NCBI GenBank assembly: GCA_018268395.1 | Contig: JAFDWQ010000001.1 | Location: forward strand, 1,053,356 to 1,117,355 | DNA length: 64,000 bases | Source of the DNA: Armatimonadota bacterium | Lineage (GTDB): Bacteria; Armatimonadota; Fimbriimonadia; Fimbriimonadales; Fimbriimonadaceae | Direction: 5' to 3' | The notes under the pieces: generated by a model | Told to the model about the DNA's origin: nothing | The model's database searches: none | The model's input: the letters and a program-made list of their open reading frames with translations, nothing else | Position numbers and translations under genes: made by a program | In this document: positions 1 to 9,612 of the stretch, piece after piece | Position numbering within the stretch: position 1 is the stretch's first letter | How the letters are laid out: the number at the start of each line of letters is the position of its first letter

Positions 1-1203
1 TTCGAGCCGCGTCCGGGCGATACCGTAGGGAAAGACCCTGAGGACAGGCTTCAGTTTGGCGTTCGACCTGTCCTCCGTGGGAGCGCGGTCCCTCGTCGTC
101 CTTGGTCTCGAGGGCTGCTGGAGTTGGTCGGGTTCGGTCGCTCGCTTCGAGAGGGCCGGGAAGCGTTCGTTGAACCCAGGTTCGTCGATGTCTTGAGTCT
201 CTTCCCTCTGGACGACTTCGACCATTCCCGAACCTGTCCGGACGCGGATCTCCGGACGGGGCTGGACTCCTCGCAACATCAGGTCCACCGTCTTCTGGAC
301 ATCGTGGTGGACCGCGAGCTTATCGTAATCGATCAGTTCGATGACGACGTCGAACGTCGGCGGTGCCTTGCGCTCGAGAACCGTCTTTTGAGTTCCTCGC
401 CGACGGGCTTCGTCGTCGGAGAGCGTAACGGCTTGGATCCCGCCGATGAGGTCGCACAACGACGGGTTCAACATCAGGTTTTCGAGAGTCTGACCGTGGG
501 CTGTCCCGATCAATTGGACGCCGCGTTCGGCGATGGTCCGGGCCGCTTCGGCTTCGGCCGCGTTACCGATCTCGTCGATCACGACGACTTCCGGCATGTG
601 GTTTTCGACCGCCTCGATCATGACCGCGTGTTGGAAGCTCGGATTGCGCACTTGCATCCTGCGGGCGGCACCGATCGCGGGGTGGGGTACGTCCCCGTCG
701 CCACCGATCTCGTTCGACGTGTCGACGATGACGACCCGACGGTTGACTTCATCGGCAAGGACGCGTGCGACTTCACGGAGCTTGGTCGTCTTTCCGACTC
801 CGGGCCGCCCTAAGATCAGAAGCGACTTGCCCGATCGGACGATGTCGTCGATGATGTCGATCGTGCCCTCCAGGGCCCGACCGACGCGGCACGTCAGACC
901 GATGACCTTACCCACCCGGTTCCGGATGCACGAGATGCGGTGCAAGGTCCTTTCGATCCCGGCCCGGTTGTCTTCACCGAACTCGCCGATGTTCTTCACG
1001 ACCCACTCGATGTCGTGTTCGCTCACGGTGACGCCAGGCCAGCGTTCGACGCTGTCCTTGTACCGCGCCTCGGCAGGTCGGCCATAGTCCAAGACCACTT
1101 CCACGAGACCGTTCAGGTGGGGATTGGTCAGGAGCTTTTCCCGGACGACAGGCGGGAGGATGTCAAGCAGTTGGGGGAGTCCGTCGTGTATCAAAGACAC
1201 CAT
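1..1203 (-). CDS. Ycf45/SpoIIIAA-like AAA ATPase (R3H family), 3' end beyond window
   Basis: Partial gene: the frame opens at ATG 1203 and runs through base 1 with no stop, giving 401 codons. The protein has a P-loop GRPGVGKTTK, the stretch DTSNEIGGDGD, and a Walker B-like VVIDEIGNAAEAEAARTIAE followed by GTAHG. This order is typical of the Ycf45 / single-stranded nucleic-acid-binding R3H ATPases and the related SpoIIIAA ATPase. The R3H domain that normally follows would lie outside the window, so I cannot confirm it. Family function is poorly known; nucleic-acid binding is inferred. No good Shine-Dalgarno site precedes the ATG. Confidence 0.85.
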   Translation of the reverse strand, partial: MVSLIHDGLPQLLDILPPVVREKLLTNPHLNGLVEVVLDYGRPAEARYKDSVERWPGVTVSEHDIEWVVKNIGEFGEDNRAGIERTLHRISCIRNRVGKVIGLTCRVGRALEGTIDIIDDIVRSGKSLLILGRPGVGKTTKLREVARVLADEVNRRVVIVDTSNEIGGDGDVPHPAIGAARRMQVRNPSFQHAVMIEAVENHMPEVVVIDEIGNAAEAEAARTIAERGVQLIGTAHGQTLENLMLNPSLCDLIGGIQAVTLSDDEARRRGTQKTVLERKAPPTFDVVIELIDYDKLAVHHDVQKTVDLMLRGVQPRPEIRVRTGSGMVEVVQREETQDIDEPGFNERFPALSKRATEPDQLQQPSRPRTTRDRAPTEDRSNAKLKPVLRVFPYGIARTRLE

Positions 1204-1278
1204 TGGTTCTGACGTCCGGTCGGTCGCAACCGATCCCGGAGCCGGTACCTGTTTTTCAACGGTTAATGCGTCCGAGGG

Positions 1279-1944
1279 TCAACCTGCCTCGTCGAACGAA
1301 CAGCCGGAGCTCGGTTTCTCGGGTGCCATGGAAAGATCGATATCGATAGGTTTGATTCCTGTATACCTGGCAAGTTCGAAGTTCAGATCCTTCAACATGT
1401 CCTTGCTATAGCCCGGCCACTGTCGGAGCACCTTGCCTTCGGGGCCGATCAGAGTGGTGTACACCGAGCGCGAGGCCCGAAAGGCCTTGTAAACGGCCCC
1501 GTCACCTGCAAGGAGCATGGGATAGGGCACTTTGAAATCGTCACGGTATTTGCTGGCCACGTGGGCCGGGCCATCGATGATGCCCAAAAACGCGACCTTC
1601 CCGGAGTAGCCCTCGGCCAAGCGGTTGAAGAACGGCTGAGATTCGATGCTGCAGGGGCAACCGTCTTTCGTGAAGACGAGGACGACGGGCCCGATCTTGG
1701 TCAGGCCTTGAAGCGCGACGGTCCGTCCCTCTGGATCAGGAAGGCTGAAAGCCGGTGCGGTCTGGCCGATCTGGGCTTTCGCGTCCCGCAACATAGGTCC
1801 GGTGACCGGGTGTCGGGGCTCGTCAAGCAGGTTCGTCGTGTTCGATTCCGGGCGCGCACCGACGACTTGACCGTACAGCGCGAGCCCGACGCCTGCGAGG
1901 GCGAGGGACCCGATCAAAGCGAACGTCTTCGCAGCCCGGCCCAC
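1279..1944 (-). CDS. Membrane-anchored redoxin (AhpC/TSA, thioredoxin fold)
   Basis: 221 residues from GTG 1944. The N-terminus is a signal or anchor segment (GRAAKTFALIGSLALAGVG), followed by a thioredoxin-fold redoxin domain: IGQTAPAFSLPDPEG, then VVLVFTKDGCPCSIES, where CPC holds the likely redox cysteines, and later YTTLIGPEGKVL. It probably acts outside the inner membrane as a thiol peroxidase or bacterioferritin-comigratory-like reductase; the substrate is unknown. A longer frame begins at GTG 1989. I prefer 1944 because TACAAT lies seven bases upstream and because the shorter form starts directly at the signal segment. Divergent from lipA. Confidence 0.75.
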   Translation of the reverse strand: MGRAAKTFALIGSLALAGVGLALYGQVVGARPESNTTNLLDEPRHPVTGPMLRDAKAQIGQTAPAFSLPDPEGRTVALQGLTKIGPVVLVFTKDGCPCSIESQPFFNRLAEGYSGKVAFLGIIDGPAHVASKYRDDFKVPYPMLLAGDGAVYKAFRASRSVYTTLIGPEGKVLRQWPGYSKDMLKDLNFELARYTGIKPIDIDLSMAPEKPSSGCSFDEAG

Positions 1945-1951
1945 GAGAGCT

Positions 1952-1957
1952 ATTGTA
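1952..1957 (-). promoter_or_regulatory. -10 box TACAAT before redoxin start
   Basis: TACAAT on the minus strand ends seven bases before GTG 1944, so transcription would begin at or beside the start codon. Confidence 0.5.
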
Positions 1958-2018
1958 GTTGCACCTGAGGGCCGGTGAAAGGTCCGCACTTTGCCCGAAC
2001 GGCGTCAGGCGCCGACGT

Positions 2019-2024
2019 TATACT
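2019..2024 (+). promoter_or_regulatory. -10 box TATACT, leaderless lipA
   Basis: TATACT, six bases, then ATG 2031. The predicted transcription start coincides with the start codon. No Shine-Dalgarno site and no convincing -35 box at 17 bases. Confidence 0.6.
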
Positions 2025-2030
2025 GGCCTC

Positions 2031-2924
2031 ATGGCCCAGCGGTTGCCCGACTGGCTGACGATCCGCCTCCCCCGCCCCGACTCGATCCAAGAAGTCGAAG
2101 GCATGATGCGCTCGAAGAACCTGCACACGGTGTGCGAGAGCGCACGTTGCCCGAACCTGCCCGAGTGCTGGAGCAAGAAGACGGCGACGTTCATGATCCT
2201 TGGGGACACGTGCACGAGAAGTTGCGGCTTCTGCGCGATCAAGGTCGGCAAGGGCGACGAACTCGACCCGTTCGAGCCGCTCAACGTCGCCCAGACGGCC
2301 AAGAAGATGGGCATGAAGCACGTCGTCGTCACGAGCGTCGCCCGCGACGACGTGAAGGATCAAGGCTCGGGCCAGTTCGCCCGCACGATCGAGCAGCTGC
2401 ACAAGCACGTGCCGGAGATCATCGTCGAGGTCTTGACGCCCGACTTTCAAGGCAAGCGAGACCTGATCCAGACGGTCTGTGACGCCCACCCGGAGATTTA
2501 CAACCACAACATCGAGACCGTCGAACGTCTCCACACGATCGTCCGGCCACAGGCACGGTACGAACGGACGATGTCGGTCCTCAAGACGGTAAAGGAGATC
2601 GACCCGACCATCTATACCAAGAGCGGGCTCATGCTCGGATTGGGAGAGACGCAGGCAGAAGTCGTCGAAACATTGAAGGACCTGCGTGCGATCGGCGTCG
2701 ACGCCGTCACGATCGGTCAATACCTTCGGCCGACCATGAAGCACCTCCCTGTCGTCGAATACGTCCATCCGGCGGTCTTCAAGGAATACGAGGGGATCGG
2801 ACACGACCTGGGTTTTGCGTTCGTCGCGAGCGCTCCGTTCGTCCGTTCGAGCTACAACGCGATCGCGTTCAGCGAGAAAGTGATGGGAGAACGTCTGGCG
2901 CGGGTTCAAGCCGTTCAGGCCTGA
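2031..2924 (+). CDS. lipA: Lipoyl synthase
   Basis: 297 residues, normal length for LipA. It inserts two sulfur atoms into protein-bound octanoyl chains to make lipoyl cofactors, using S-adenosylmethionine and two 4Fe-4S clusters. The auxiliary-cluster motif CESARCPNLPECW, the radical-SAM CxxxCxxC (CTRSCGFC) and the C-terminal RSSYNA serine motif are all present. Start chosen at ATG 2031 (MAQRLPDWL) because TATACT sits six bases before it. An upstream frame extension to 1959 would run through this promoter and is not supported. lipB is not adjacent. Confidence 0.97.
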   Translation: MAQRLPDWLTIRLPRPDSIQEVEGMMRSKNLHTVCESARCPNLPECWSKKTATFMILGDTCTRSCGFCAIKVGKGDELDPFEPLNVAQTAKKMGMKHVVVTSVARDDVKDQGSGQFARTIEQLHKHVPEIIVEVLTPDFQGKRDLIQTVCDAHPEIYNHNIETVERLHTIVRPQARYERTMSVLKTVKEIDPTIYTKSGLMLGLGETQAEVVETLKDLRAIGVDAVTIGQYLRPTMKHLPVVEYVHPAVFKEYEGIGHDLGFAFVASAPFVRSSYNAIAFSEKVMGERLARVQAVQA

Positions 2925-2980
2925 TCCTTCGGGTTTCGCCGACCCAAGGCGTCCTGATGCGTCTATCCTAGTGAAAGCGC

Positions 2981-5900
2981 GTGGGCGTCGTCCGTTCTGC
3001 CGGGTCTTCTTTGGTCTCGTCGGCCGTTTGGTCGACGACGGTCGTCGTCGCCTTATGGGGCGCAGACACCATCGCCCGAACCTGGAAGGTCCTCCTCGCT
3101 CCTGGCGTCCCGATCTCCATGACCTACAAGGCCGAGGGCGGGACGCACGCCGTCGACGTCAGCCGGTTCGAGTGGGATCCGCGGTCGCTATCGGCGACCT
3201 TCCATGACGCCCGCTTGACGGGCCCGAAAGGCCATCGGCTGTTCGAAGCGGGTCTTGTCGCGGCGAAATACGACGACGGGCTCATCGTCGCGCAGGTCGA
3301 CCGGGCGGGCATGACGGTGGAACGCAGTCAGGACGGTTCCTTTGACGTCGTTCGGGCGATCCCGGTCGGTCCGAAGGGACAGCACCCTCCGGCGTTCCAG
3401 ATCAAGGCGTACCGCCTCCTGGTCCGCTACGTGGACTCGAGCAAGACTCCGACCATCGAGTCCGACGTCCGGATGGAGGACGTTACCGTGAACCAAGACT
3501 CTGGAGACTTCTGGGCGGACGCCAGACTGTCGGTCCCCGGCTTTCTCCCGACTCCGGCCCGCGCCCAAGTCGATCCGGACGGGCGGTTTTGGATGCGGGT
3601 CGAACGCATCGAGGGCGATGCGGCGCGACTCGTGCCTGTCCTCGAACGCTTTTTCGATCCCAAAGACCTCGGTCGTTTCGGTCCTGTCCGGACGAAACGC
3701 TTCATGGTCCAAGGTTCCGCCGAGATCGCCCTTCGCCCCGAGAAGGTGCCCGACGTCCGTGGCGATCTGCGGGTGAGCACCGAGCGGATCGATCTTGGGA
3801 ACGCGATCGGCGGCGCATTGACGGCTTCGGTGAGCGGTTCCCTGAGCCGGGCCCGTATCGTCGGACAGCTTCGCGACGCCGGTCGTACGGTCCGATTCGA
3901 CGGAGTCGCAGGAGCCGGCAGCGAACCGATCGTCGTGGGCAATTTCGAAGCACGGTTGCCGGGCAACAAGCTCTGGCCGATCGTTCCGCCCTTGCCACAG
4001 GGCGCCCAGTGGAGGAACGGAACGGCGCGCGGACGAATCGATCTGCGGGGCGAGAAAGTCTCCGCGGACGGTCGCTTGACCCTCGCTTCGGCTGGCGTAC
4101 GGAACGAGCGCATCGAAGGCGCGCAGGCTCGGTTCGTCTTGTCCGACGGTTCCTTGAGCGTGGCCGTCGAGAAAGGCAGGTGGCGGGGCGGGGCGGTGAC
4201 GGGTGTCTTCAAGACCGACTTGAAGACCGGAGCCCTGATCGGAGGTGCCGATTTGGGCACCGTCCCCTTGACCGCGTTCAAAAAGGAGCTGGGGGTGGAG
4301 GGCGTCACAGGTTCGGGGCGCGCCAAAGCGCTGTTCGCAGGAAAGGTCGACAAACCGGTCGTGGCCCTCGAGGCCCATGGGTCGGCCCGCTACGCACCGC
4401 GCGGCTCAGAACCATGGGACGTCGGCGCGTTCGAAGCCAGGGTCCAGTTCAATGGGACGACACTGCAGGCCCAGCGTTTGACCGTGAGCGGGCAGAGCGG
4501 CTTCCTGAGTTTCGACGGTAAGGCCGACCTGAAGTCCCAATCGGTGACGGGCGACTTTGTCGCGGGGGGCCTTCCGCTCCGAACATTGTCGCCCGACGCC
4601 CACGGGACACTGTTCGCACGGGGAGGTTTGCAGGGCACGTTTCAAAAGCCCGTGGTCTACGGGCGGGTCGAAGGGTACGGCGTCGGCATGAAGGATCTGA
4701 CCGTCGCTCAGGTCGTCGTCGATGTTCAGGCCGACCGTGACACCCTGAGGGTGGCGGGTCTTCGGGCCCTGTCGGGAACGGGCAACGTGCTGGCCGAGGG
4801 AGAGGTCGCTTGGGCCACGAAGAAGATCAAAGGAAGTTTCCAGGCTTCTGACATCTCGCTATCGGAGTTTTTGGACAACGACGTACTCGGTCAAGTCGAC
4901 GTCACGGAAGGCGTGTTCGGCGGAACGTACGACGATCCGACGGTCCAAGCCCGGATCGGATTGCCGCGCTTCTCTGCTTACGGCGTCATCGGTGAAGGTC
5001 TGACGGCAAGGACCACGTACCGGAACGGGGAAGCCAAGATCGAAGACGTGAAGGGCACGGTCGCGGGAGGCTCGGTTTCCGGGACCGCCTCGTTCCGTCC
5101 TGAATCCGAGAAAGGGACCGCCGAACTCTCGTTCACGGCCCTGGATCTCGGTGTGATCGGAACGCCAAGCGGCGCGCCCTCGTTGGACGGGCGATTGTCC
5201 GGAACCGTCAAGGGATTTTGGACGGGCAAGGACTGGACGGCCACGGGATCGGTCGACGCCTCACAGGTAGCGGTCAATGGCACGCCGTTCGGATCTGGCC
5301 AGATCACGGTCGACGGCCGTCCCGACATCGTGACGTTGACAGGCGAGATCGGCTCCGTCGACCGCTTTGTCAGTCTGCGCCAGTTCTCCTACGAACCCGA
5401 GTCTCAGAGGTTTTCCGCCGAGGCCACCGCCTACAACCTTCGCTTACAGGACCTCTTCTCGGCCTCTAAGCCGTACTGGGACCAAGGCTCAGCGGCCATG
5501 CCGGAGTGGCTTCAAGACGTGGACGGATCGTTCTCAGGAACGGCCTCGGTCAAGGGTGATCCGGACACGTGGACTTTGAGCGACAGCGAGTTCACGCTGA
5601 ACGGGTTGATCGTCGGCGGTCGGGACGCGGGCGAACTGAAGGCGAAAGTCTCCCGGACCGGATCCAAATGGGCGGTGCCGATGCTCACATGGAAAGCCGG
5701 TGAGTCGAGCCTTACCGCTTCGGGCGAGTTCGACGAAGCGGGACCGATCAGCGGTAACGCGACGCTGACGAAGTTCGACCTCGGATGGATCCGGGCCGTC
5801 CTCCCGGACTCGCCTCCTTTGACCGGCGAAGCATCGGCGACGGCCGTGTTCGCGGGGACGAAAGACGATCCGACGGGGCGGGCGACCTTGCTCGTGACAA

Positions 5901-7483
5901 AGGCGGTCGTCGAGGGCGGCGAGGGTTCAAAGGCTTCGGAACCGGTCCAAGTCTTGCTGGACGACGTCTCGTTCGGCAACCGCCGGCTGACCTTGAACGG
6001 GCAAGCGACGTATCTCGGTTTCACCGGTGCTGTCTCGGGCGTCCTGCCTTACTCGGCCCTTGAACCCGACGACGGGCGCAGCATCCGAGAACCGTTATCG
6101 GCGCGTCTTGCGTTCGGCCCCCTGCCGATCTCGGAGTTCAGGGACTACTTGGCCGACATTGACGTTGACAAGTCCTCGGGCCAAGTCGAACTCTCGGCCC
6201 AGATCGATGGCTTCTGGGACAAGTTGCACGTGTCCGCCTTTGGAAAGGCTGACGCCGAAAAGCTCTATGTGAAGAGCTCCGAAGCGATGCTGAACGACGT
6301 CCATGTGACGTTTAGTCAAAAGGACCGCATCGCCGATCTGGACCTGAGCGCGAAGAGCGGACTGGGTGGAGCGGTCACGGCGAACGTCAGGGCGAACCTG
6401 GCCGACATCTTTAGCGGTCGGTTCAGTACCGACGCCCTGCTCGACGAGAGCAGCGTCCGAGGGACGGCCAAGTTCGACAACGTGGTTTGGCGTCAGAAAC
6501 TCCCGGGAGCGACGACGGCGACGTCCACGGTCCTCAATGGGGCTTTGGCGATGGGGGGCCCGGTCCGTTCGCCTCGGATTTCCGGCGACCTGGACTTCGA
6601 AAAACTCGTGCTGTACCTGCCGCAAGAGTTCTCCCAGGGAGGGCCTGCGGAGTTTCCGGTCGATCCACGGTTCGACGATCTCACGGTGAGAGCCAAGTCA
6701 GGGACGAAGATCGAAACCGGAATCGGCACGTTGCAAGTCGTCGGTATCGGCAAGATCAACGGCTCGATGTCCGAACTTCAGGTCAATATGCCGCTGACCC
6801 TTGAGAAGGGCAGTTTCCGCCTGCCGAGCTCGAGGATTTCGTTGGAGCCGGGGGGCAAGATCCTTGTCAACTACGGCTCATTGGGCGGAGGCGAAGCCCT
6901 GACGAGGATCGATTTGGACCTGGAAGGACGGACGACCGTCGTGTCCCGCCTGGCCAACGGCCAGTACGAACCGTACGTCGTCAACCTTGAGATCCAAGGC
7001 AACGCGCTGGACGAGAACAACCTACGGTTCACGGCTGCCAGCGATCCGCCCGGACTTTCCCAAGAGGAGATCCTGGCCTTGATCGGTCAGCGCGACCTGA
7101 TCCAGGGGCTCGCCCAAGGCGTGCTGGGCGGGTCCGGAGATTCGGACAAGCTCCGTGAGGCCCTGTATTCCGTCGCTGTGCCGAGCATCTCGCAGAACCT
7201 CACGCAAGGGATCGCGCAAGGACTGGACCTTGACTACTTCCTGGTGGACTATAACCCGTTCGACCAGTTCGTGCTCAGCGCCGGGAAGACCTTGGCCAAA
7301 GGGTTGACGCTTCACGTCACGAAGCAGCTCCAAGGAACGCAGTTCGGTCCGCCGCGATATGAAGTGAAACTCGAATACCGGCTTCCCGTACGGGACGACC
7401 TCCTCAGTCGGTTCAGGATCGGTCTCGGGTTCGACCAGAACGTGCCTTATAAGGTCACTTTAAGTTGGTCCAAGAGGTTCTGA
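2981..7483 (+). CDS. TamB-like AsmA-superfamily protein (DUF490)
   Basis: 1500 residues from GTG 2981. One N-terminal hydrophobic anchor (about residues 8-28) is followed by a very long, glycine- and valine-rich repetitive beta region. The C-terminus is typical of TamB/DUF490: LSQEEILALIGQRD, then KLEYRLPVRDDLLSRFRIGLGFDQN. TamB-type proteins bridge the inner and outer membranes and are linked to phospholipid movement and outer-membrane protein assembly. No tamA/BamA gene is adjacent. TATCCT lies 11 bases upstream of the GTG. The 3' end overlaps the converging glycosyltransferase gene by 29 bases. Confidence 0.9.
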   Translation: MGVVRSAGSSLVSSAVWSTTVVVALWGADTIARTWKVLLAPGVPISMTYKAEGGTHAVDVSRFEWDPRSLSATFHDARLTGPKGHRLFEAGLVAAKYDDGLIVAQVDRAGMTVERSQDGSFDVVRAIPVGPKGQHPPAFQIKAYRLLVRYVDSSKTPTIESDVRMEDVTVNQDSGDFWADARLSVPGFLPTPARAQVDPDGRFWMRVERIEGDAARLVPVLERFFDPKDLGRFGPVRTKRFMVQGSAEIALRPEKVPDVRGDLRVSTERIDLGNAIGGALTASVSGSLSRARIVGQLRDAGRTVRFDGVAGAGSEPIVVGNFEARLPGNKLWPIVPPLPQGAQWRNGTARGRIDLRGEKVSADGRLTLASAGVRNERIEGAQARFVLSDGSLSVAVEKGRWRGGAVTGVFKTDLKTGALIGGADLGTVPLTAFKKELGVEGVTGSGRAKALFAGKVDKPVVALEAHGSARYAPRGSEPWDVGAFEARVQFNGTTLQAQRLTVSGQSGFLSFDGKADLKSQSVTGDFVAGGLPLRTLSPDAHGTLFARGGLQGTFQKPVVYGRVEGYGVGMKDLTVAQVVVDVQADRDTLRVAGLRALSGTGNVLAEGEVAWATKKIKGSFQASDISLSEFLDNDVLGQVDVTEGVFGGTYDDPTVQARIGLPRFSAYGVIGEGLTARTTYRNGEAKIEDVKGTVAGGSVSGTASFRPESEKGTAELSFTALDLGVIGTPSGAPSLDGRLSGTVKGFWTGKDWTATGSVDASQVAVNGTPFGSGQITVDGRPDIVTLTGEIGSVDRFVSLRQFSYEPESQRFSAEATAYNLRLQDLFSASKPYWDQGSAAMPEWLQDVDGSFSGTASVKGDPDTWTLSDSEFTLNGLIVGGRDAGELKAKVSRTGSKWAVPMLTWKAGESSLTASGEFDEAGPISGNATLTKFDLGWIRAVLPDSPPLTGEASATAVFAGTKDDPTGRATLLVTKAVVEGGEGSKASEPVQVLLDDVSFGNRRLTLNGQATYLGFTGAVSGVLPYSALEPDDGRSIREPLSARLAFGPLPISEFRDYLADIDVDKSSGQVELSAQIDGFWDKLHVSAFGKADAEKLYVKSSEAMLNDVHVTFSQKDRIADLDLSAKSGLGGAVTANVRANLADIFSGRFSTDALLDESSVRGTAKFDNVVWRQKLPGATTATSTVLNGALAMGGPVRSPRISGDLDFEKLVLYLPQEFSQGGPAEFPVDPRFDDLTVRAKSGTKIETGIGTLQVVGIGKINGSMSELQVNMPLTLEKGSFRLPSSRISLEPGGKILVNYGSLGGGEALTRIDLDLEGRTTVVSRLANGQYEPYVVNLEIQGNALDENNLRFTAASDPPGLSQEEILALIGQRDLIQGLAQGVLGGSGDSDKLREALYSVAVPSISQNLTQGIAQGLDLDYFLVDYNPFDQFVLSAGKTLAKGLTLHVTKQLQGTQFGPPRYEVKLEYRLPVRDDLLSRFRIGLGFDQNVPYKVTLSWSKRF

Positions 7484-8531
7484 CGTCTTCGACGGGATTC
7501 CCGGCTAAGCGGTCCAAGACCGCACCCATGACCCGTTCGTTCAAGAATCCGTTCTTGAACACCCGTTCTTGCCCCGCCTCGGTGATCGCGAGCCTTCGAG
7601 GTTCGTCGGCGAGCAGGGCGACGCACTGACGGGCGCACTCGTCGGCGTCCGACCAGAAGACGGCCTCTTCTCCCTCGACGTACATCGCACCGTGCTCTGG
7701 TGTCCGTTCGGCGCAAAGGAGCGATCCGATCATGGGGATCTCCGTGCTGCGGGTCGTATGCATGTCGCGGTTCCCTTCACTGAGCAGGCCGATGCAGATC
7801 TTCGAGCACTGGATCCAGGTGGCGTACTCGTCGTCGTTGTAGACGCCGGGCGACCTCCAATACGGAACGAGCGAGTTCCACTCCTTGGCCATTTGCCACC
7901 GGTCGCCGACGATGGACAGTGGGACGCCGTGTTCCACCAGTCGGAGAAGGAACTCGTCCCGACCGGGCATCCACGTGCCTACGAAGAGGACGTCGCTGGA
8001 GTATTTACGGACGTTGACGGCCGTGATTTGCCGCGGGGCATGGGCGACCTCGTCCGCGCACATCATGATGCGCATGACTTCTTTCGCTCCCAGTGCCTTG
8101 GCCTCGGGAACGTTCAGCTCGCGGAAAACGACGACCAGATCGTATTCGGGGATCGTTTTCCGGAACAGCTTCCAAGAATATCGGTCCCTCGTTCCGAAGG
8201 GGTCGTCGATGTTGAGCACGACCGTTTTCAGCCCGGCTGAACGGCACTCCCGGACGAACTCCGGCCCAATGAACCGTCCATGGTCGACCCAGACCACGTC
8301 GAAGTCGTGCGGGGCCATGGCTTCCCATGTCTTCGCCCCGATCTCCTTTCCGATGAACATGCCACCGGTCTCGTAATGGAATTTCCAGAGATAGCCCTTG
8401 CGCGGCAAGTGTGCGGAGGGGTCGAACACGTCGACGGTGTGGCCGATGCGCCTCAACGCGTTGGCCCGATGGAGGCTGGTCCCCGAGTTGAGCCCGACGT
8501 AGGCGATGCGCAACGAAGCCTGGTCCACCAC
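7455..8531 (-). CDS. CgeB-like glycosyltransferase
   Basis: 358 residues, GTG start (8531 or 8528). The N-terminus LRIAYVGLNSGTSLHRANALRR is a GT-B Rossmann start. The middle (VVWVDHGRFIGPE, TVVLNIDDPFG) and the C-terminal part (SDVLFVGTWMPGRDEF, HTTRSTEIPMIGSLLCAERT) match the CgeB / DUF3880-type glycosyltransferases of cell-surface polysaccharide and spore-coat clusters. Donor and acceptor unknown. A TATCCT box lies eight bases before GTG 8531. It follows purQ closely and converges with the TamB-like gene. Confidence 0.75.
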   Translation of the reverse strand: MVDQASLRIAYVGLNSGTSLHRANALRRIGHTVDVFDPSAHLPRKGYLWKFHYETGGMFIGKEIGAKTWEAMAPHDFDVVWVDHGRFIGPEFVRECRSAGLKTVVLNIDDPFGTRDRYSWKLFRKTIPEYDLVVVFRELNVPEAKALGAKEVMRIMMCADEVAHAPRQITAVNVRKYSSDVLFVGTWMPGRDEFLLRLVEHGVPLSIVGDRWQMAKEWNSLVPYWRSPGVYNDDEYATWIQCSKICIGLLSEGNRDMHTTRSTEIPMIGSLLCAERTPEHGAMYVEGEEAVFWSDADECARQCVALLADEPRRLAITEAGQERVFKNGFLNERVMGAVLDRLAGNPVEDVRTSWTNLK

Positions 8532-8552
8532 TCGTCGGCAGGATACCGTCCG

Positions 8553-9245
8553 TCAGGCTCCGACGCCGACCGCCGCCTGAAGCGCGCCCAAGACCTTGAG
8601 CCCGTCGGACGACCCGAGAAGAGGGCGTGTCGCGCGTTCCGGGTGAGGCATGAGGCCGAGGACGTTCCCCGTCGCGTTCAAGACGCCGGCGATGTCGTCG
8701 GTCGACCCGTTAGGATTGGCCGAAGCCGACGCCTGCCCGTCAGGGCCGACATAACGGAACGCGATCCTGTCCTCGTCTTGTAGCCGTTCGAGCGTGTCGT
8801 GGTCGCACACGTAACGGCCCTCCCCGTGGGCCACGGGACACCGGACGATACCGGTCACTCCTTGCGTCCAGAAGCTGACCCGGTTGACGGGCAGCAGGTG
8901 GACGTCGGCGTGGACGAACTTCTCGCTCGCGTTTTGAAGGAGGGCGCCTTCGAGCAAACCGGCCTCACAAAGGACTTGGAAACCGTTACAGACCCCGATG
9001 ACGGGCCGGCCCTCACGAGCGAACCTTGCGACCTCGGCCATGATGGGCGCCCGGGCCGCCATCGCGCCGCACCGTAGGTAGTCGCCATAGGAAAACCCCC
9101 CAGGGAGGAACACGGCTCCGAAACCGTCGAGGCTGGTCGCTTCGTGCCAGACGTACTCCGCCGGGACACCGACATCATTGCGGAGCGACCACAAAGCGTC
9201 TTGGTCGCAATTGCTTCCTGGAAACCGGACGACCGCGACCTTCAA
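8553..9245 (-). CDS. purQ: Phosphoribosylformylglycinamidine synthase, glutaminase subunit
   Basis: 230 residues. Class I glutamine amidotransferase that supplies ammonia to PurL in step four of purine synthesis. It starts MKVAVVRFPGSNCDQD, a family hallmark, and has GGFSYGDYLRCG, the nucleophile motif GVCNGFQVL, and the His/Glu end LMPHPER. Its ATG overlaps the purS stop by four bases, so the two are translationally coupled. purL is not in the window. Confidence 0.97.
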   Translation of the reverse strand: MKVAVVRFPGSNCDQDALWSLRNDVGVPAEYVWHEATSLDGFGAVFLPGGFSYGDYLRCGAMAARAPIMAEVARFAREGRPVIGVCNGFQVLCEAGLLEGALLQNASEKFVHADVHLLPVNRVSFWTQGVTGIVRCPVAHGEGRYVCDHDTLERLQDEDRIAFRYVGPDGQASASANPNGSTDDIAGVLNATGNVLGLMPHPERATRPLLGSSDGLKVLGALQAAVGVGA

Positions 9246-9475
9246 GCGACGACCTCAAATCGGAAGTCCTCGATCACGGGGTTCGTCAGGAGGCGCTCGC
9301 ACATTTCTTTGATGCGCTCTTCCCGAGGTTCGTCGACGACCAGTTCGACGATCTTGCCGATCCGGGCGTCCTGGACCTCTGAATAGCCGAGTTTCTTCAG
9401 CGAGCCCGCGACCGTCCGACCGGCTGAGTCGAGCAGCGACGGTTTCAGGGTGACGAACACGCGGACTTTGACCAT
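9242..9475 (-). CDS. purS: Phosphoribosylformylglycinamidine synthase, PurS subunit
   Basis: 77 residues, standard length. MVKVRVFVTLKPSLLDSAGRTV and VRDA-like QDARIGKIVELVV are characteristic of PurS, the small subunit that joins PurL and PurQ in the three-part synthase of Gram-positive and many other bacteria. First gene of the purS-purQ pair. Confidence 0.95.
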   Translation of the reverse strand: MVKVRVFVTLKPSLLDSAGRTVAGSLKKLGYSEVQDARIGKIVELVVDEPREERIKEMCERLLTNPVIEDFRFEVVA

Positions 9476-9612
9476 CGAACGAATTCTGGCAGACGACCGT
9501 CTTTTCGGTTGGGCGTAACCCGAAGTCCGGGAGACACGTCAAAATAGCGAACGGTCTAAAGACTCACTTCTTTGTGAATTTGGGCCAATACTGGAACTTC
9601 AGGAGGACGGAC

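Noticed and set aside
124..1212. Several plus-strand open frames over the first kilobase
   Set aside because: They are antisense to a clear R3H/AAA ATPase gene that reads through the left edge; their translations are low-complexity and match nothing.
1950..2909. Long minus-strand frame opposite lipA
   Set aside because: Shadow of lipA; Arg/Asp/Val-rich translation typical of the antisense of GC-rich coding sequence.
2971..2973. GTG 2971 as start of a gene
   Set aside because: It opens a different, short frame; the TamB-like frame starts at GTG 2981.
3188..4378. Long minus-strand frames opposite the TamB-like gene
   Set aside because: Same shadow signature; no start signal and no recognisable domain.
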